Positions 7,496 through 16,274 of a stretch of 64,000 bases of DNA are shown here, piece by piece. Origin of the DNA: an uncultured Candidatus Melainabacteria bacterium (GTDB taxonomy: Bacteria; Cyanobacteriota; Vampirovibrionia; Gastranaerophilales; Gastranaerophilaceae). Location: the NCBI GenBank assembly GCA_934692485.1, contig CAKUTX010000002.1, positions 1 to 64,000 of the forward strand. The letters are read 5' to 3'. Each line of letters opens with the position of its first letter. Positions within the stretch are counted from its first letter, which is position 1. Under the pieces are notes generated by a model, which saw nothing but the letters and a program-made list of their open reading frames with translations, was not told the DNA's origin and did no database searches. A program made the translations under genes and the position numbers.

Positions 7496-8308
7496 ATGAA
7501 CAAAAAATGTAAAATTGGGTTTATCGGATGTGGTAAAATGGCTAGTGCCATCATAAAAGGAACAATTTTATCTAAATTTTTACCAAAAGAAAATATTAAA
7601 GGTTCAGAAGTTAATTGTGAGATTGCGGAATTAGCATCTCAACGGTTGGGGATTGATGTAATTACAGATAATCGTGCATTGGTTATGGAAAGTGATGTTA
7701 TTTTTATTGCGACAAAACCTAATTATGCAGCGAATGTATTGGAAGAAATAAAAGATGAATTAACGCCGAATAAACTTGTTGTTTCTATTTGTGCTGGTGT
7801 TTCAACCGAAAAAATAGAAAAAATAATCGGGATGCAAAGAGTTGTTCGTGTAATGCCAAATACTCCAGCTTTAGTTTTAGAAGGGATGAGTGGAGTATGT
7901 AAAGGAGCTTATGCTAACGAAGAAGACGCGGAATTTGTATTAGAGCTTCTTTCAAATATTGGTAAAGCAATTGAAGTTACGGAATCTCAAATTGATATAG
8001 TTACAGCTATTTCAGGTTCAGGACCTGCATTTTTCTACAAAGTTATAGAAGATATGGCAAGAGCTGGAGAAAAACTTGGACTTGATTACGAAAAATCTCT
8101 AGAACTTGCAACTCAAACAGCAATTGGATCTGCTAAAATGGTTATGCAGCGCGGAGAGGTTCCTGTTCAGACATTGATTGATAATGTTGCAACCAAAGGT
8201 GGGTGCACATTTGTCGGTATTACAGTAATGAATGAAGAACATTCGGACAAACTATTTTATGATGTGATAGACAAAACTACTAAAAAAGCTAGCGAGTTGG
8301 GGAAATAA
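7496..8308 (+). CDS. proC: Pyrroline-5-carboxylate reductase
   Basis: 270 residues, the normal family length. It catalyses the last step of proline synthesis, NAD(P)H-dependent reduction of pyrroline-5-carboxylate. The N-terminal Rossmann motif GFIGCGKMASAIIKG, the VRVMPNTPALVLEG segment near residue 117 and the C-terminal signature ISGSGPAFFYKVIEDM with ATKGGCTFVGI are all present. The glycine-rich end reads TKGGCT rather than the common SPGGTT, a conservative change. It is divergent from rpmH; AGTCAGG precedes the start. Confidence 0.95.
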   Translation: MNKKCKIGFIGCGKMASAIIKGTILSKFLPKENIKGSEVNCEIAELASQRLGIDVITDNRALVMESDVIFIATKPNYAANVLEEIKDELTPNKLVVSICAGVSTEKIEKIIGMQRVVRVMPNTPALVLEGMSGVCKGAYANEEDAEFVLELLSNIGKAIEVTESQIDIVTAISGSGPAFFYKVIEDMARAGEKLGLDYEKSLELATQTAIGSAKMVMQRGEVPVQTLIDNVATKGGCTFVGITVMNEEHSDKLFYDVIDKTTKKASELGK

Positions 8309-8331
8309 AATTCCCTAACCTTCTTTCGTGA

Positions 8332-8337
8332 TATAAT
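8332..8337 (+). promoter_or_regulatory. Extended -10 box six bases before the ABC permease ATG
   Basis: TGATATAAT (extended -10, TGnTATAAT) ends at 8337 and the permease ATG starts at 8344, with no Shine-Dalgarno between. A transcript from this promoter would begin at or next to the A of the ATG, so it would be leaderless. Confidence 0.5.
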
Positions 8338-8343
8338 CAAAAT

Positions 8344-9168
8344 ATGAAGAAATTAAGGACATTTTTAGGCTATTTAACATTAGTATTTATTGCAATCAGT
8401 ATGTTGTACCCTTTTTTTGCGATGATAAATTTGTCTTTTGTAGATAATAATGAAATTTTTGTAAATGCTGGCAAGATTTTTCATACGAATTTAACTCTTG
8501 ATAATTATAAAAATGTTTTTACGGAATTACCGTTAAGTACTTATTTCTTTAACAGTTTACTTGTTGCAATGATTACGACTGTAGGACAAGTTATTTTTTC
8601 AAGTCTTGCCGGGTATGCTTTTGCGAGATTAAATTTTAGGTTTAAAAACGGTTTATTTTTAATAATCCTCATTACAATGCTTATTCCGCCTCAAGTGAAT
8701 ATAATTCCTTTATTCTTTTTAATGCGAGAGATGCATCTGATTGATACTTATCAAGCTTTAATTTTGCCTGCATTGTTTGGCGGATTTGGAATATTTTTAA
8801 TGCGTCAGTATTTTCTCGGTTTGCCGAAAGATTTGGAAGAAGCTGCAAGAATAGACGGTTGTAATTTGTTTCAAACTTTTTTCAAAATAGCATTACCGTT
8901 AGCACTACCAACAGTAGCGACGCTGGCAATTTTTACATTTGTTACGACTTGGAACAGTTTTATGTGGCCGTTGATAGTTACAAACAGCGAAGGGATGAGA
9001 ACTTTGCCTGTCGGATTAGCAATTTATAAAGGAAGTTTTAGGGAAGTAACAATGTGGGGAGAGCTTTTGGCTTGTTCCGTAATTTGTACAATCCCAGTTA
9101 TTGGAGTATTTTTGTTAGGTAAAAAATATTTTATATCAGATATTTTACAAGGCGGAGTTAAAGAATAA
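8344..9168 (+). CDS. ABC sugar transporter permease, MalG type
   Basis: A 274-residue inner-membrane protein with six predicted membrane helices, starting with one at about residues 10-30. It has the permease EAA loop EEAARIDGCNLFQTFFKIAL at about 177-196. That loop docks onto the ATP-binding subunit in carbohydrate importers of the MalG/UgpE/LacG type. No binding protein, MalF-type partner or ATPase lies beside it, so its partners must be encoded elsewhere. A 4-alpha-glucanotransferase gene 1 kb away makes a maltodextrin-type substrate a reasonable guess only. Confidence 0.88.
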   Translation: MKKLRTFLGYLTLVFIAISMLYPFFAMINLSFVDNNEIFVNAGKIFHTNLTLDNYKNVFTELPLSTYFFNSLLVAMITTVGQVIFSSLAGYAFARLNFRFKNGLFLIILITMLIPPQVNIIPLFFLMREMHLIDTYQALILPALFGGFGIFLMRQYFLGLPKDLEEAARIDGCNLFQTFFKIALPLALPTVATLAIFTFVTTWNSFMWPLIVTNSEGMRTLPVGLAIYKGSFREVTMWGELLACSVICTIPVIGVFLLGKKYFISDILQGGVKE

Positions 9169-9212
9169 TAAAAAGCGTTGTATTATTGCAACTCGTTGTG
9201 TAATATCGTTTT

Positions 9213-10070
9213 TTATAATTTGTATCTTAACACCGAATTGCTACCTTGAGAAGAAACAAATAACAAATCACCTGCGACATGGACTCCATAAGGTTTTTGA
9301 ACGTTTGCAATTTGTACTGTTAGAAATCCTGTTGGAGAGATTTTTAGAACATTATTGTTATTGTAGTTTGAAACATAGATATTTCCTTTATTGTCGCTTG
9401 CCATTGCGATTGGTCCATTTATTTTCGAATCTTTAATAAATATAATTCTTTTTCCATCAGGTGTAATCTTGTAGATTAAATTATCAGAAAAACAAGAAAC
9501 GTAAAGATTTCCGTTGTTATCAGTTGTTACTCCGGTCGGACTTGTAATATTATTATACATCCCGTTTGTCTGTTCTATTTTGGGAGTATCTGCTTTTGCA
9601 ATTGCGTCTTCTTTTGCTTTTATTGTTTGCATGTCAGTGCTCATTGAGTTTGCAAGAGCCTGAGCTTTTGAGTAAATTCCGCTTTCTGCAGGAATTAACG
9701 ACAAATAAGATTTTGCTTTTTCAATTTGCCCAAGTTTGTTGCTTAAGCTTGCAGCCTTATACACTGATTCATAATCATTAGGATTTCTCACAATTATTTG
9801 TTTAAATATCGCTAATGCTGCTTCATCCTGTTTCAAATATTCTAAGATAGAACCAAGATTGTAGTATGCATCAATATAGTTCGCATCAAGTTCAATAGCT
9901 TGTCTAAATGATGCCATTGCTCTATCGTATTGGCCAACTTTGTAATAGTCAATTCCTTGGTTATATTCCAATTTCGCCTCGGTTGATGGCTCATAAAAAT
10001 CTGTAGAATTTGCGAATACAGATATTCCAGTGAATGATAATATTAAAAGAGTAAGCAATATTTTTTTCAT
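9213..10070 (-). CDS. Exported TPR and NHL-repeat protein
   Basis: 285 residues. A Sec signal peptide (residues 1-20, ending SVFA) is followed by three tetratricopeptide repeats at about 32-135. One contains YYKVGQYDRAMASFRQAIEL and the next DAYYNLGSILEYLKQDEAAL. A linker of about 40 residues leads to an NHL/SMP-30-like beta-propeller part at about 170-285 with repeats of the form GNLYVSCFSDNLIYKITPDG and GNIYVSNYNNNNVLKISPTG. Only about three blades are present, so the propeller is incomplete unless it oligomerises. A periplasmic scaffold role is inferred; the substrate or partner is unknown. AAAGGA precedes the ATG. Confidence 0.75.
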   Translation of the reverse strand: MKKILLTLLILSFTGISVFANSTDFYEPSTEAKLEYNQGIDYYKVGQYDRAMASFRQAIELDANYIDAYYNLGSILEYLKQDEAALAIFKQIIVRNPNDYESVYKAASLSNKLGQIEKAKSYLSLIPAESGIYSKAQALANSMSTDMQTIKAKEDAIAKADTPKIEQTNGMYNNITSPTGVTTDNNGNLYVSCFSDNLIYKITPDGKRIIFIKDSKINGPIAMASDNKGNIYVSNYNNNNVLKISPTGFLTVQIANVQKPYGVHVAGDLLFVSSQGSNSVLRYKL

Positions 10071-10094
10071 GTTAAATCCTTTATGTTAGAGATA

Positions 10095-10120
10095 ATGCCC
10101 TCTCAAAAAAGAGAGGGCAT
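10095..10120 (-). terminator. Perfect hairpin between the glucanotransferase and TPR/NHL genes
   Basis: ATGCCCTCTC, a loop of six A, and GAGAGGGCAT form a perfect 10-base-pair stem after the glucanotransferase stop codon. No long T-run follows, so it may be an attenuator or mRNA-stabilising hairpin instead of a full terminator. Confidence 0.5.
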
Positions 10121-10134
10121 AAATATTTATACTT

Positions 10135-12018
10135 TTAAATTATTTCTTCAAGTTTTTCAAGTATTTTTTTATTTTTTTCTGAAAATTCATGACCGCGAGC
10201 AATAATTGCCAGTTTCAAGATATTTGCAAGATTTATTGCTTTAAGTTCCTTATAATTATCAGGAAGTCTTAAACTCCAGTTTGCATCACCTGATGTTCCC
10301 GGTCTGTTGTACACGTCATAAATATTAAAATAATCTGTAAAGAAGATTTGAATATTTTCTGCTTGAGAAGCAAATAATTCAACCAATTTTGTTTGAGCTA
10401 AAAATTCGGCATCATCTGTCAAATGAACAATAATATCGTCTTTATTTTCAGCTTCCGCAAACAAATCATCTACAAGATTTTTTGCGTGCAAATATCCAAC
10501 ATGTGTGTGAATATTTTGGTCAGCCCACATTTTTATAGGTTCGTTATCATGAGTCCCAACCATTGCCCAACATCTTTTGTCAATATTGCAGCATCTGTAA
10601 GGATCTTTTGGTTTATCGGCTTCAACGAATTGAGTTAATTTCATTCCTTGTAAGCCAAATTCTTTCATTACCGCAGCAACAGGGTTTGTAAGAGTTCCTA
10701 AATCCTCGCAAACAATTGCATCTTTGTCCAAACCTTCTTCTTTGGCAGCAGCAATAACAATTTTTTCAATTAGTCTGCCGTAATCTTTGATTTGTTGCTT
10801 TGTAAGCGATTTAACTCTTTTTTCTTTGTCTGCAGTAAGTTCCATATCCAAATCATCAATTTTTGCAATTGCGTATTTAGACAAAAACTCGTGTTCTGGA
10901 GAAGAATACAATCTTCCAGCGCCTTCTTCTATTTTCGGCTTTTTACCCTGTTTGTAAACCCAAGGGTCAATTAGCCCTACAATGTGGTCAATTCTGACTC
11001 CACCAGGGTTTTCGCGGAACATTTTCTTATATAAGTTTTTCAATAATTTTCCGCCGTCATCCAAAGAACCGTCAGCATTATACATTCTTTCGGGATCCAT
11101 TACAGGAAATCCCCAAGCTTGACCATCTTTAGAAAAATAATCTGGAGGACAACCCAAGCACCATCCTTTTAAGAATAAAGATTGATAAGCCCAGCAATCT
11201 CTATCAGAAAATGCAACTTGTCTGTCTGCAATCATTTTTATACCGTGTTTTTTTGCAAATTTTCTAGTTTCTTCATTTTGTTTGCTTATAATAAATTGAG
11301 TGAATTTATAAAGCTCAATTTCATTTGAATATTTGCTCTCAATTTCTCGAATTCTGTCGCCATATTTCATTCTTTCTTCATTTGATTGAGGATTGAATAA
11401 GTTTTTATCCATTTCAGAATTCCACATTGGCCAATAATCATTACCATATTCTATTGAAAGAGCTTCATACAAACTGTCTTTGTCTAGCCAAAAATCACTC
11501 TCTCTTTTGAAATGTTCAAATTCTTTTTCTAATTTTTTAACAGGTTTAGCTTTGAAATTATTCCAAGCTTCTTGTAAAGCTTCATCTTGTCTTTTATAAA
11601 TGTATGAATAAGCAGTTTTATTTTTATCTTTGTTAGGATTGTTTGCGACAATATCATAGTATGTTTCTTCGGATAAGATATTACCCCATTCTTTTGTAGT
11701 TAACTCTTTTAAGTTTATAAACAGTGGGTTGTCAGAAAAAATTGTCCCTGTATAAGGAGAAGAATCGCATGACTTTGTTTTGCCTGCAGGTCCAAGCTGA
11801 ATTGCATCAAATAAACCGGATGCATATTCAATAAATTCTTTTCCGGCATCTGAATTAATGCTTCCAAAGCCCGTATTTTGTCCTTCTACAGATGGAAAGC
11901 TTCCATTGTGCATAATAAAAGCAATATTTTTTTTGCCTAAAGCTTTTAATGCTTTACGAATAGTTTTTTTTGCACTATCCGTCATAACGTTAGATTTGTT
12001 TTCTAAAGTACAAGTCAT
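10135..12018 (-). CDS. malQ: 4-alpha-glucanotransferase (GH77, amylomaltase)
   Basis: A 627-residue cytoplasmic enzyme that transfers alpha-1,4-glucan segments in maltodextrin and glycogen metabolism. GH77 motifs visible are the catalytic nucleophile in VRIDHIVGL (Asp344), the acid/base in VCEDLGT (Glu438), the transition-state aspartate in GTHDNEP (Asp491), and substrate-loop sequences such as FGSINSDAG and the SSPYTG block near residue 86. The insertion at about 110-240 (charged, KKLEKEFEHF) is longer than in short bacterial amylomaltases. Start at 12018 is supported by AAGGGG eight bases upstream. Confidence 0.92.
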   Translation of the reverse strand: MTCTLENKSNVMTDSAKKTIRKALKALGKKNIAFIMHNGSFPSVEGQNTGFGSINSDAGKEFIEYASGLFDAIQLGPAGKTKSCDSSPYTGTIFSDNPLFINLKELTTKEWGNILSEETYYDIVANNPNKDKNKTAYSYIYKRQDEALQEAWNNFKAKPVKKLEKEFEHFKRESDFWLDKDSLYEALSIEYGNDYWPMWNSEMDKNLFNPQSNEERMKYGDRIREIESKYSNEIELYKFTQFIISKQNEETRKFAKKHGIKMIADRQVAFSDRDCWAYQSLFLKGWCLGCPPDYFSKDGQAWGFPVMDPERMYNADGSLDDGGKLLKNLYKKMFRENPGGVRIDHIVGLIDPWVYKQGKKPKIEEGAGRLYSSPEHEFLSKYAIAKIDDLDMELTADKEKRVKSLTKQQIKDYGRLIEKIVIAAAKEEGLDKDAIVCEDLGTLTNPVAAVMKEFGLQGMKLTQFVEADKPKDPYRCCNIDKRCWAMVGTHDNEPIKMWADQNIHTHVGYLHAKNLVDDLFAEAENKDDIIVHLTDDAEFLAQTKLVELFASQAENIQIFFTDYFNIYDVYNRPGTSGDANWSLRLPDNYKELKAINLANILKLAIIARGHEFSEKNKKILEKLEEII

Positions 12019-12132
12019 ATTTACCCCTTCTTATAAATACTAAACTATAACATATCTCTGTATGAGAATACTATCATGAGGTAAATTTTTTTTCAACAAA
12101 AAAAATAATTCAAACCACAAAAAACGATAAAA

Positions 12133-12307
12133 AGCCCTGTACAGATGTGATTTTGTTACCTGCGTGGTCTCGCAGGTGGGTGAACGCCCCGGATTATCCG
12201 TTTCCCACTGGCGATTTTTCAATCGGTGGGTATACTTCACATCCAGACGGAGTCAATTCTCCCTTTTATAATAAATGTAGGAACAAAATGAGCACCCGCA
12301 CAGAGCT
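12133..12307 (-). ncRNA. ssrS: 6S RNA candidate
   Basis: A 175-base transcript with the build of 6S RNA, the regulator that binds the sigma-70 holoenzyme. The ends AGCUCUGU and ACAGGGCU close a stem. A long interrupted rod follows, with a terminal hairpin region (CCCACCGAUU-GAAA-AAUCG...GUGGG) and the characteristic 3' side hairpin ACCUGCG...CGCAGGU followed by AAC, equivalent to the CUUGAACC...GGUUCAAG-GGUUAC part of the E. coli RNA. It is driven by a consensus promoter and ends in a T-rich tract. Length, promoter and fold agree; the family call is by eye. A 66-codon frame within it (12040-12240) is not a gene. Confidence 0.7.
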
Positions 12308-12313
12308 AATTTT

Positions 12314-12342
12314 AGTATAACATATTTATTTTATATTTTCAA
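12314..12342 (-). promoter_or_regulatory. Promoter of the 6S-like RNA
   Basis: TTGAAA (12337-12342) and TATACT (12314-12319) are separated by exactly 17 bases on the minus strand. This places transcription start close to 12307, the first base of the closing stem. Confidence 0.75.
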
Positions 12343-12343
12343 T

Positions 12344-13033
12344 CTATTTCTTTGCAAATTGTACACCTAAGTAAAAACCAATGTATACAGACAAAAGCAC
12401 TGTTGAAATCGCATTAATTAATACCAAATCAAGCGCATTTTTATAGACTAAATTTAAAACAGTCACGGCTACAGCAAGTACCAATGCGCAGACAGTGTAA
12501 GGTAAGGTTTTTTTAGGCCCTGATTTTACAACTTTTATATTGTGGCAAAGCTTGGAATATTCATCAACATTGGACAAATTCATTGCTTTGTCGAATGACT
12601 CTTGTGAAATTTGACCATTATCCAGTAATTTCTGGCAAGCTTTTTCGTAAGCTTTTTTAATTTGGATTTCTACCAATGTCAACATTTGCTCTTGAGAAAG
12701 ACGACTTAACTCTGCTTCTCTACCCATTTCAAAAGCAACGTAAGCAATTTTTTGTAAAATGCTTTCATGATAAAGTCTTGGAATGTCTGAGCGCAATAAA
12801 TCAACATATTTGTGGAAAGTCCACTCTGAAATTACTTGTGTCAAAGCTTTTGCGGTGTCGGAATTTTCAATGGTTTCGTCATTTGAAAAGGCTTCTCCTG
12901 CAATAAAAGTAAAATTGTATATTCTGTCTAAGAACTCCTTTTTGTGCTCTGTTGCAATATCTTCAGGCAAAACACCTTCAGCCTGTTTTGTTAAATTTTT
13001 TGCGAAACCTTTGTAATCAAATGTAGCTACCAT
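12344..13033 (-). CDS. Membrane protein sharing a domain with the flagellar FliG-position protein
   Basis: A 229-residue protein. Residues 1-160 are clearly homologous to the N-terminus of the protein at 32836 in the flagellar operon. Shared motifs include FDYKGFA, the NF..AG.A...DE segment, TQ.I.EW..HK.VDL.RS.IP..Y and QKIAY..FE. Instead of the flagellar protein's C-terminal half it has a short linker and two membrane helices at about 172-194 and 200-224. The N-terminal domain looks all-helical. Function is unknown; a membrane-anchored partner related to the flagellar switch is one possibility. GGAGGG precedes the ATG. Its stop lies just upstream of the 6S-like RNA promoter. Confidence 0.75.
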   Translation of the reverse strand: MVATFDYKGFAKNLTKQAEGVLPEDIATEHKKEFLDRIYNFTFIAGEAFSNDETIENSDTAKALTQVISEWTFHKYVDLLRSDIPRLYHESILQKIAYVAFEMGREAELSRLSQEQMLTLVEIQIKKAYEKACQKLLDNGQISQESFDKAMNLSNVDEYSKLCHNIKVVKSGPKKTLPYTVCALVLAVAVTVLNLVYKNALDLVLINAISTVLLSVYIGFYLGVQFAKK

Positions 13034-13094
13034 AAAACCCTCCGAAGGTATTGTAACACATTTTTATCAAAGTGGCAACAATTGACTAATCAAG

Positions 13095-15248
13095 CTAGTT
13101 CATTTTTAGAGTTTGTAGTGCAATTTGTTCTGCACTGTCTGCTCTGCGCATTGCTGCATCTGCCGCAGATAAATCTTCAGTCGGAGCGACTTGAACACCA
13201 AGTGGAGATGGAATATATGTTCTAATCGGCTCTTTTGGCTTGTTCGTTGCGTTTGTTTCGTTTGTTGTTGTGGTTGTTGTCGTTGTTGTTGTTTGAGTTA
13301 CTGAGTTCGGATTTTTATATTTATTTAATAAATTTGTATCACCTGACAAACCTTGTGATGAAATTTGTTGAGTTGTTTGTGTCGTATTAGTCTGTGATAC
13401 AGGTCTAGCTTGTTGTTGCATTTGAGGAGGAAGTTCTTGTTGTTTTGTTTTTTCTTCTTCTTTATCTTCATCCAGAACAGAGTTTTTCGGTTTTCCAAAA
13501 AGGACGTGAGTTCCTTTTACTGCAAGTTTACTCAAGAATGGAAGTATCATAAACATACCTAAAACAATTCTCATAGGATAACCAGCCATTTGCTTAATAC
13601 CAAATTTAGGATGGTGACCTAGGTCTTTGATTTTTTCCCAAACACCATTTCTTGTAACTGCTTTACTATCATAAGGTCTGATTTGTTCCAAACCGACAGT
13701 AACAATTCTACCTATTCTCTTGAATAATTTAGTAATAGGATTTTTAACTCCAGCATTGAGCATTCCTTTCAAGTTTTTAGCAGAGTCTTTCCATGCTGCT
13801 TTATCTTTAAAACCACCTGCCATGGCTTTGTCGTTATGCATACTTAGAGCTTTTCTATAAGCTTCAACTTGTTCTTTTGTCATTCCAGCGTATTGCAAGC
13901 CGCCAATTTTGTGCATCAATTGAATAGCTAGAGGCATTGCAATGAAGAATGATAACATTTCTGCAAATCTTTCTGCAAATGTCTTAACTTTTTCAGAACC
14001 ACCGTCTGCTTTAGCTGTTTTGTAAAGTACATCAGCCAAGTAACCAGCTTGCATTATTGCAATAAGTTTTCCGCCGGCAACTCTGTTTGTTGCACCTTCT
14101 AATACCATATTATTGTATTTTGCAAAGAATTTACCCAACATTGTTGTCGGAATTTTCTTGTCAAATCCGGTTTTCTTTAATGCTTGTGCTAATTCAGGAT
14201 TTTCGTTTAAGTTAATATTTCCTAATTCTGAAGCAAGTTTATTAGCTGTTTCTGATGCATAAACCTCACGACCGATAAATCTTCCCTTAAATCTCTCCCA
14301 AGCACTATGTTTAGAACCCCAAATTCTTGCAAACATATTTTTGTTAGCTTTATTGGTTGCTTCTAATATTTTTGGTAAGTTGTCTTGCGCGTGTTTTACG
14401 GTGTTTTCCATATCAGCAAAGTTTGCATAACCCCATTCAAAAGCTTTCATATCTTTTAATTTTGCGATTTTATCTTTTGGACTTAAGGAGTTGAAGGTAT
14501 ATGTTTCTACTGCAATCTGAGCCGGAGTTCTTTTCACACGAGAATTGTTTAAAATTGTTTCAAATTCTGCTCTTTGTAAAATTCTTGCTTTTTCTTCCTG
14601 AGTTGCGGCTTTGTTAATCAAATCTCTGTATTTCTTGATGTCAGCTTCTTTTGCACCGTAACAATCCAAATCTTCTACGAATTTCAAAGGTTCAACAAAT
14701 TTTTCACCGTGTTGCGGATAGTCAAACAATTGCATTCCCCACATTCCGTTAGCTTGACCTTTTACCATATCAAGTTCAGGCTTAGACGGAGTGTATGCCA
14801 TTGCTCTTGTGATTGCGAGTTTATCAACTAAATATTTTTTTATTAAATTTTTAAATCCATTAACTTTTTCATTTATATTATGAGCAAAATCAGATTTCCC
14901 AAATTTGCTCCCTTTAACGTAATTTGTTACATCATCCCCAAATTGTCCTACCTTATGGTGAACTGTGTCCTCATAATTGCCTCTGGATTTTTTTGCATAA
15001 TAATCCATTCCCTGAGTTATTGCAAACCAAGTAGGGACGGCAATAGCTCCAGTATACAACATTCCTTTCAAATCGTTTGTTGTATCTGCAACTCTATTCG
15101 CAACATAGCTATCCTGTATGTTTTCCTTTAATAAATCGGAATTTCCAGCCTGCATGTTAGGCTGCATTTGAACATTTTCAGCCTGAGCTTGTGACATTGC
15201 CTGAAATTGCGGTATATGTTGTTTTTGGTTAACATTATTTTCTAACAT
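13095..15248 (-). CDS. Lineage-specific large protein with membrane segments
   Basis: 717 residues from the ATG at 15248 (AGGGAA 13 bases upstream; an upstream in-frame ATG at 15284 gives an unlikely extension). I do not recognise a family. The N-terminal 40 residues are Gln/Asn-rich. A hydrophobic stretch lies near residue 65 (LYTGAIAVPTWFAI). The body from about 100 to 560 is Lys-rich and helical, with hydrophobic segments around FFIAMPLAIQLM and IVLGMFMILPFLSKLAV near 570. The last 130 residues are low complexity, with a Gln-rich part and a run of Thr. It resembles the two proteins at 56050-57227 in style rather than in clear sequence. Probably membrane associated; role unknown. Confidence 0.7.
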   Translation of the reverse strand: MLENNVNQKQHIPQFQAMSQAQAENVQMQPNMQAGNSDLLKENIQDSYVANRVADTTNDLKGMLYTGAIAVPTWFAITQGMDYYAKKSRGNYEDTVHHKVGQFGDDVTNYVKGSKFGKSDFAHNINEKVNGFKNLIKKYLVDKLAITRAMAYTPSKPELDMVKGQANGMWGMQLFDYPQHGEKFVEPLKFVEDLDCYGAKEADIKKYRDLINKAATQEEKARILQRAEFETILNNSRVKRTPAQIAVETYTFNSLSPKDKIAKLKDMKAFEWGYANFADMENTVKHAQDNLPKILEATNKANKNMFARIWGSKHSAWERFKGRFIGREVYASETANKLASELGNINLNENPELAQALKKTGFDKKIPTTMLGKFFAKYNNMVLEGATNRVAGGKLIAIMQAGYLADVLYKTAKADGGSEKVKTFAERFAEMLSFFIAMPLAIQLMHKIGGLQYAGMTKEQVEAYRKALSMHNDKAMAGGFKDKAAWKDSAKNLKGMLNAGVKNPITKLFKRIGRIVTVGLEQIRPYDSKAVTRNGVWEKIKDLGHHPKFGIKQMAGYPMRIVLGMFMILPFLSKLAVKGTHVLFGKPKNSVLDEDKEEEKTKQQELPPQMQQQARPVSQTNTTQTTQQISSQGLSGDTNLLNKYKNPNSVTQTTTTTTTTTTNETNATNKPKEPIRTYIPSPLGVQVAPTEDLSAADAAMRRADSAEQIALQTLKMN

Positions 15249-15354
15249 AAGTATACAATTTTCCCTATATTTATATAAAAACAAAAATTGATAAAAGATT
15301 GCTTTTTAACGAAATATGTAAAGAAATGTAACGAATAAGGCAAAAAGTGAAATC

Positions 15355-15383
15355 TTGAACTTTGTATATACTTTATATATACA
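15355..15383 (+). promoter_or_regulatory. Promoter of the 54-residue gene at 15419
   Basis: TTGAAC (15355-15360) and TATACA (15378-15383) with a 17-base spacer, 36 bases before the ATG. Confidence 0.55.
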
Positions 15384-15418
15384 CAAGCGTTAAATAAGAA
15401 AGAATGAGAGGCATATAA

Positions 15419-15583
15419 ATGGCAGTAGCAAATTTAAAAAAGATTGATGACAAATTGAAAAACATTTATGAAAATCAAGTTACAGTCAATAATAATCAGC
15501 CATTTGAAGATCGTTCAGAACTACTTTTTGCTCAGATGAATTTCATCGCAATGGCAAATAAACAAGCTTTACATTTAATCTAA
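15419..15583 (+). CDS. Small hypothetical protein (54 residues)
   Basis: The protein begins MAVANLKKIDDKLKNIYENQ and ends ANKQALHLI, with no membrane helix and no recognisable domain. Evidence that it is real: a promoter upstream, AGAGG seven bases before the ATG, and a proper terminator at 15618-15652. Stand-alone unit between two divergent operons. Function unknown. Confidence 0.65.
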   Translation: MAVANLKKIDDKLKNIYENQVTVNNNQPFEDRSELLFAQMNFIAMANKQALHLI

Positions 15584-15617
15584 CAAACTCCAATTTATTT
15601 TTCCCCTACAAATTTTT

Positions 15618-15652
15618 ACCTGATTTCATCCCAGAAATCAGGTTTTCTTTAT
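15618..15652 (+). terminator. Rho-independent terminator after the 54-residue gene
   Basis: ACCTGATTTC and GAAATCAGGT form a 10-base-pair stem with a short loop, followed by TTTTCTTT. Confidence 0.8.
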
Positions 15653-15686
15653 TTACATATTTTTTAGTTGAATTTATAATCAAATT

Positions 15687-16274
15687 ATGAAATTATGTAT
15701 TTTTTCGGGAACCTTCAATCCTATACACAATGCTCATTTGCAAATGGCGGAATATGTTTTGGAACATTATGGTTTTGATAAAATTATTTTCATTCCAGCG
15801 TATAAGCCTCCTCACAAGGATTATGATATAAATATGTGCAAATATCGTTATGATATGGTAAAACTTGCAATTCAAAATAATCCAAAATTTGAGATTTCTG
15901 ATATTGAATACAAACGTGAAGGGAAATCGTACTCGTATTTGACGCTATTGAAGCTTTACGAGCAGTATAATGTTGATGGGAAAATTCATTTTATTATTGG
16001 AACGGATGCTTTTGAAAAAATAGAAAGTTGGTACGAAGCCGATAAATTGAAAAAAATTGTTGATTTTATTGTTTTTATAAGAGAAAATGAATTTGTAAAT
16101 TTGGATTATTTAAAAGAAAAAGGATACACATTTGAATTTGCGCGAATGCCTTTTTTTGATATTTCATCAACAGAATTAAGGGAAAGAATATCAAAACACA
16201 AACCTATAAATAATCTTGTAACGAAAGAAGTAGAGGAGTACATTTATAAAAATGGATTATACACAAATTCTTAA
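15687..16274 (+). CDS. nadD: Nicotinate-nucleotide adenylyltransferase
   Basis: A 195-residue enzyme that adenylates nicotinate mononucleotide in NAD synthesis. The nucleotidyltransferase motif GTFNPIHNAH (residues 8-17) and the C-terminal ISSTELRERI motif (about 161-170) are intact, and length is normal. TATAAT (15675-15680) lies six bases before the ATG and no Shine-Dalgarno is present, so the message is probably leaderless. It overlaps yqeK by 23 bases, the widespread nadD-yqeK pairing. Confidence 0.95.
   Translation: MKLCIFSGTFNPIHNAHLQMAEYVLEHYGFDKIIFIPAYKPPHKDYDINMCKYRYDMVKLAIQNNPKFEISDIEYKREGKSYSYLTLLKLYEQYNVDGKIHFIIGTDAFEKIESWYEADKLKKIVDFIVFIRENEFVNLDYLKEKGYTFEFARMPFFDISSTELRERISKHKPINNLVTKEVEEYIYKNGLYTNS

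Noticed and set aside
12040..12240. 66-codon minus-strand open frame
   Set aside because: Lies within the 6S-like RNA and its terminator tract; composition follows the RNA hairpins, and no ribosome site is present.
13095..15248. Functional assignment of the 717-residue protein as a phage tape-measure or secretion effector
   Set aside because: Size and low complexity alone do not support it; no phage genes or secretion genes are nearby.
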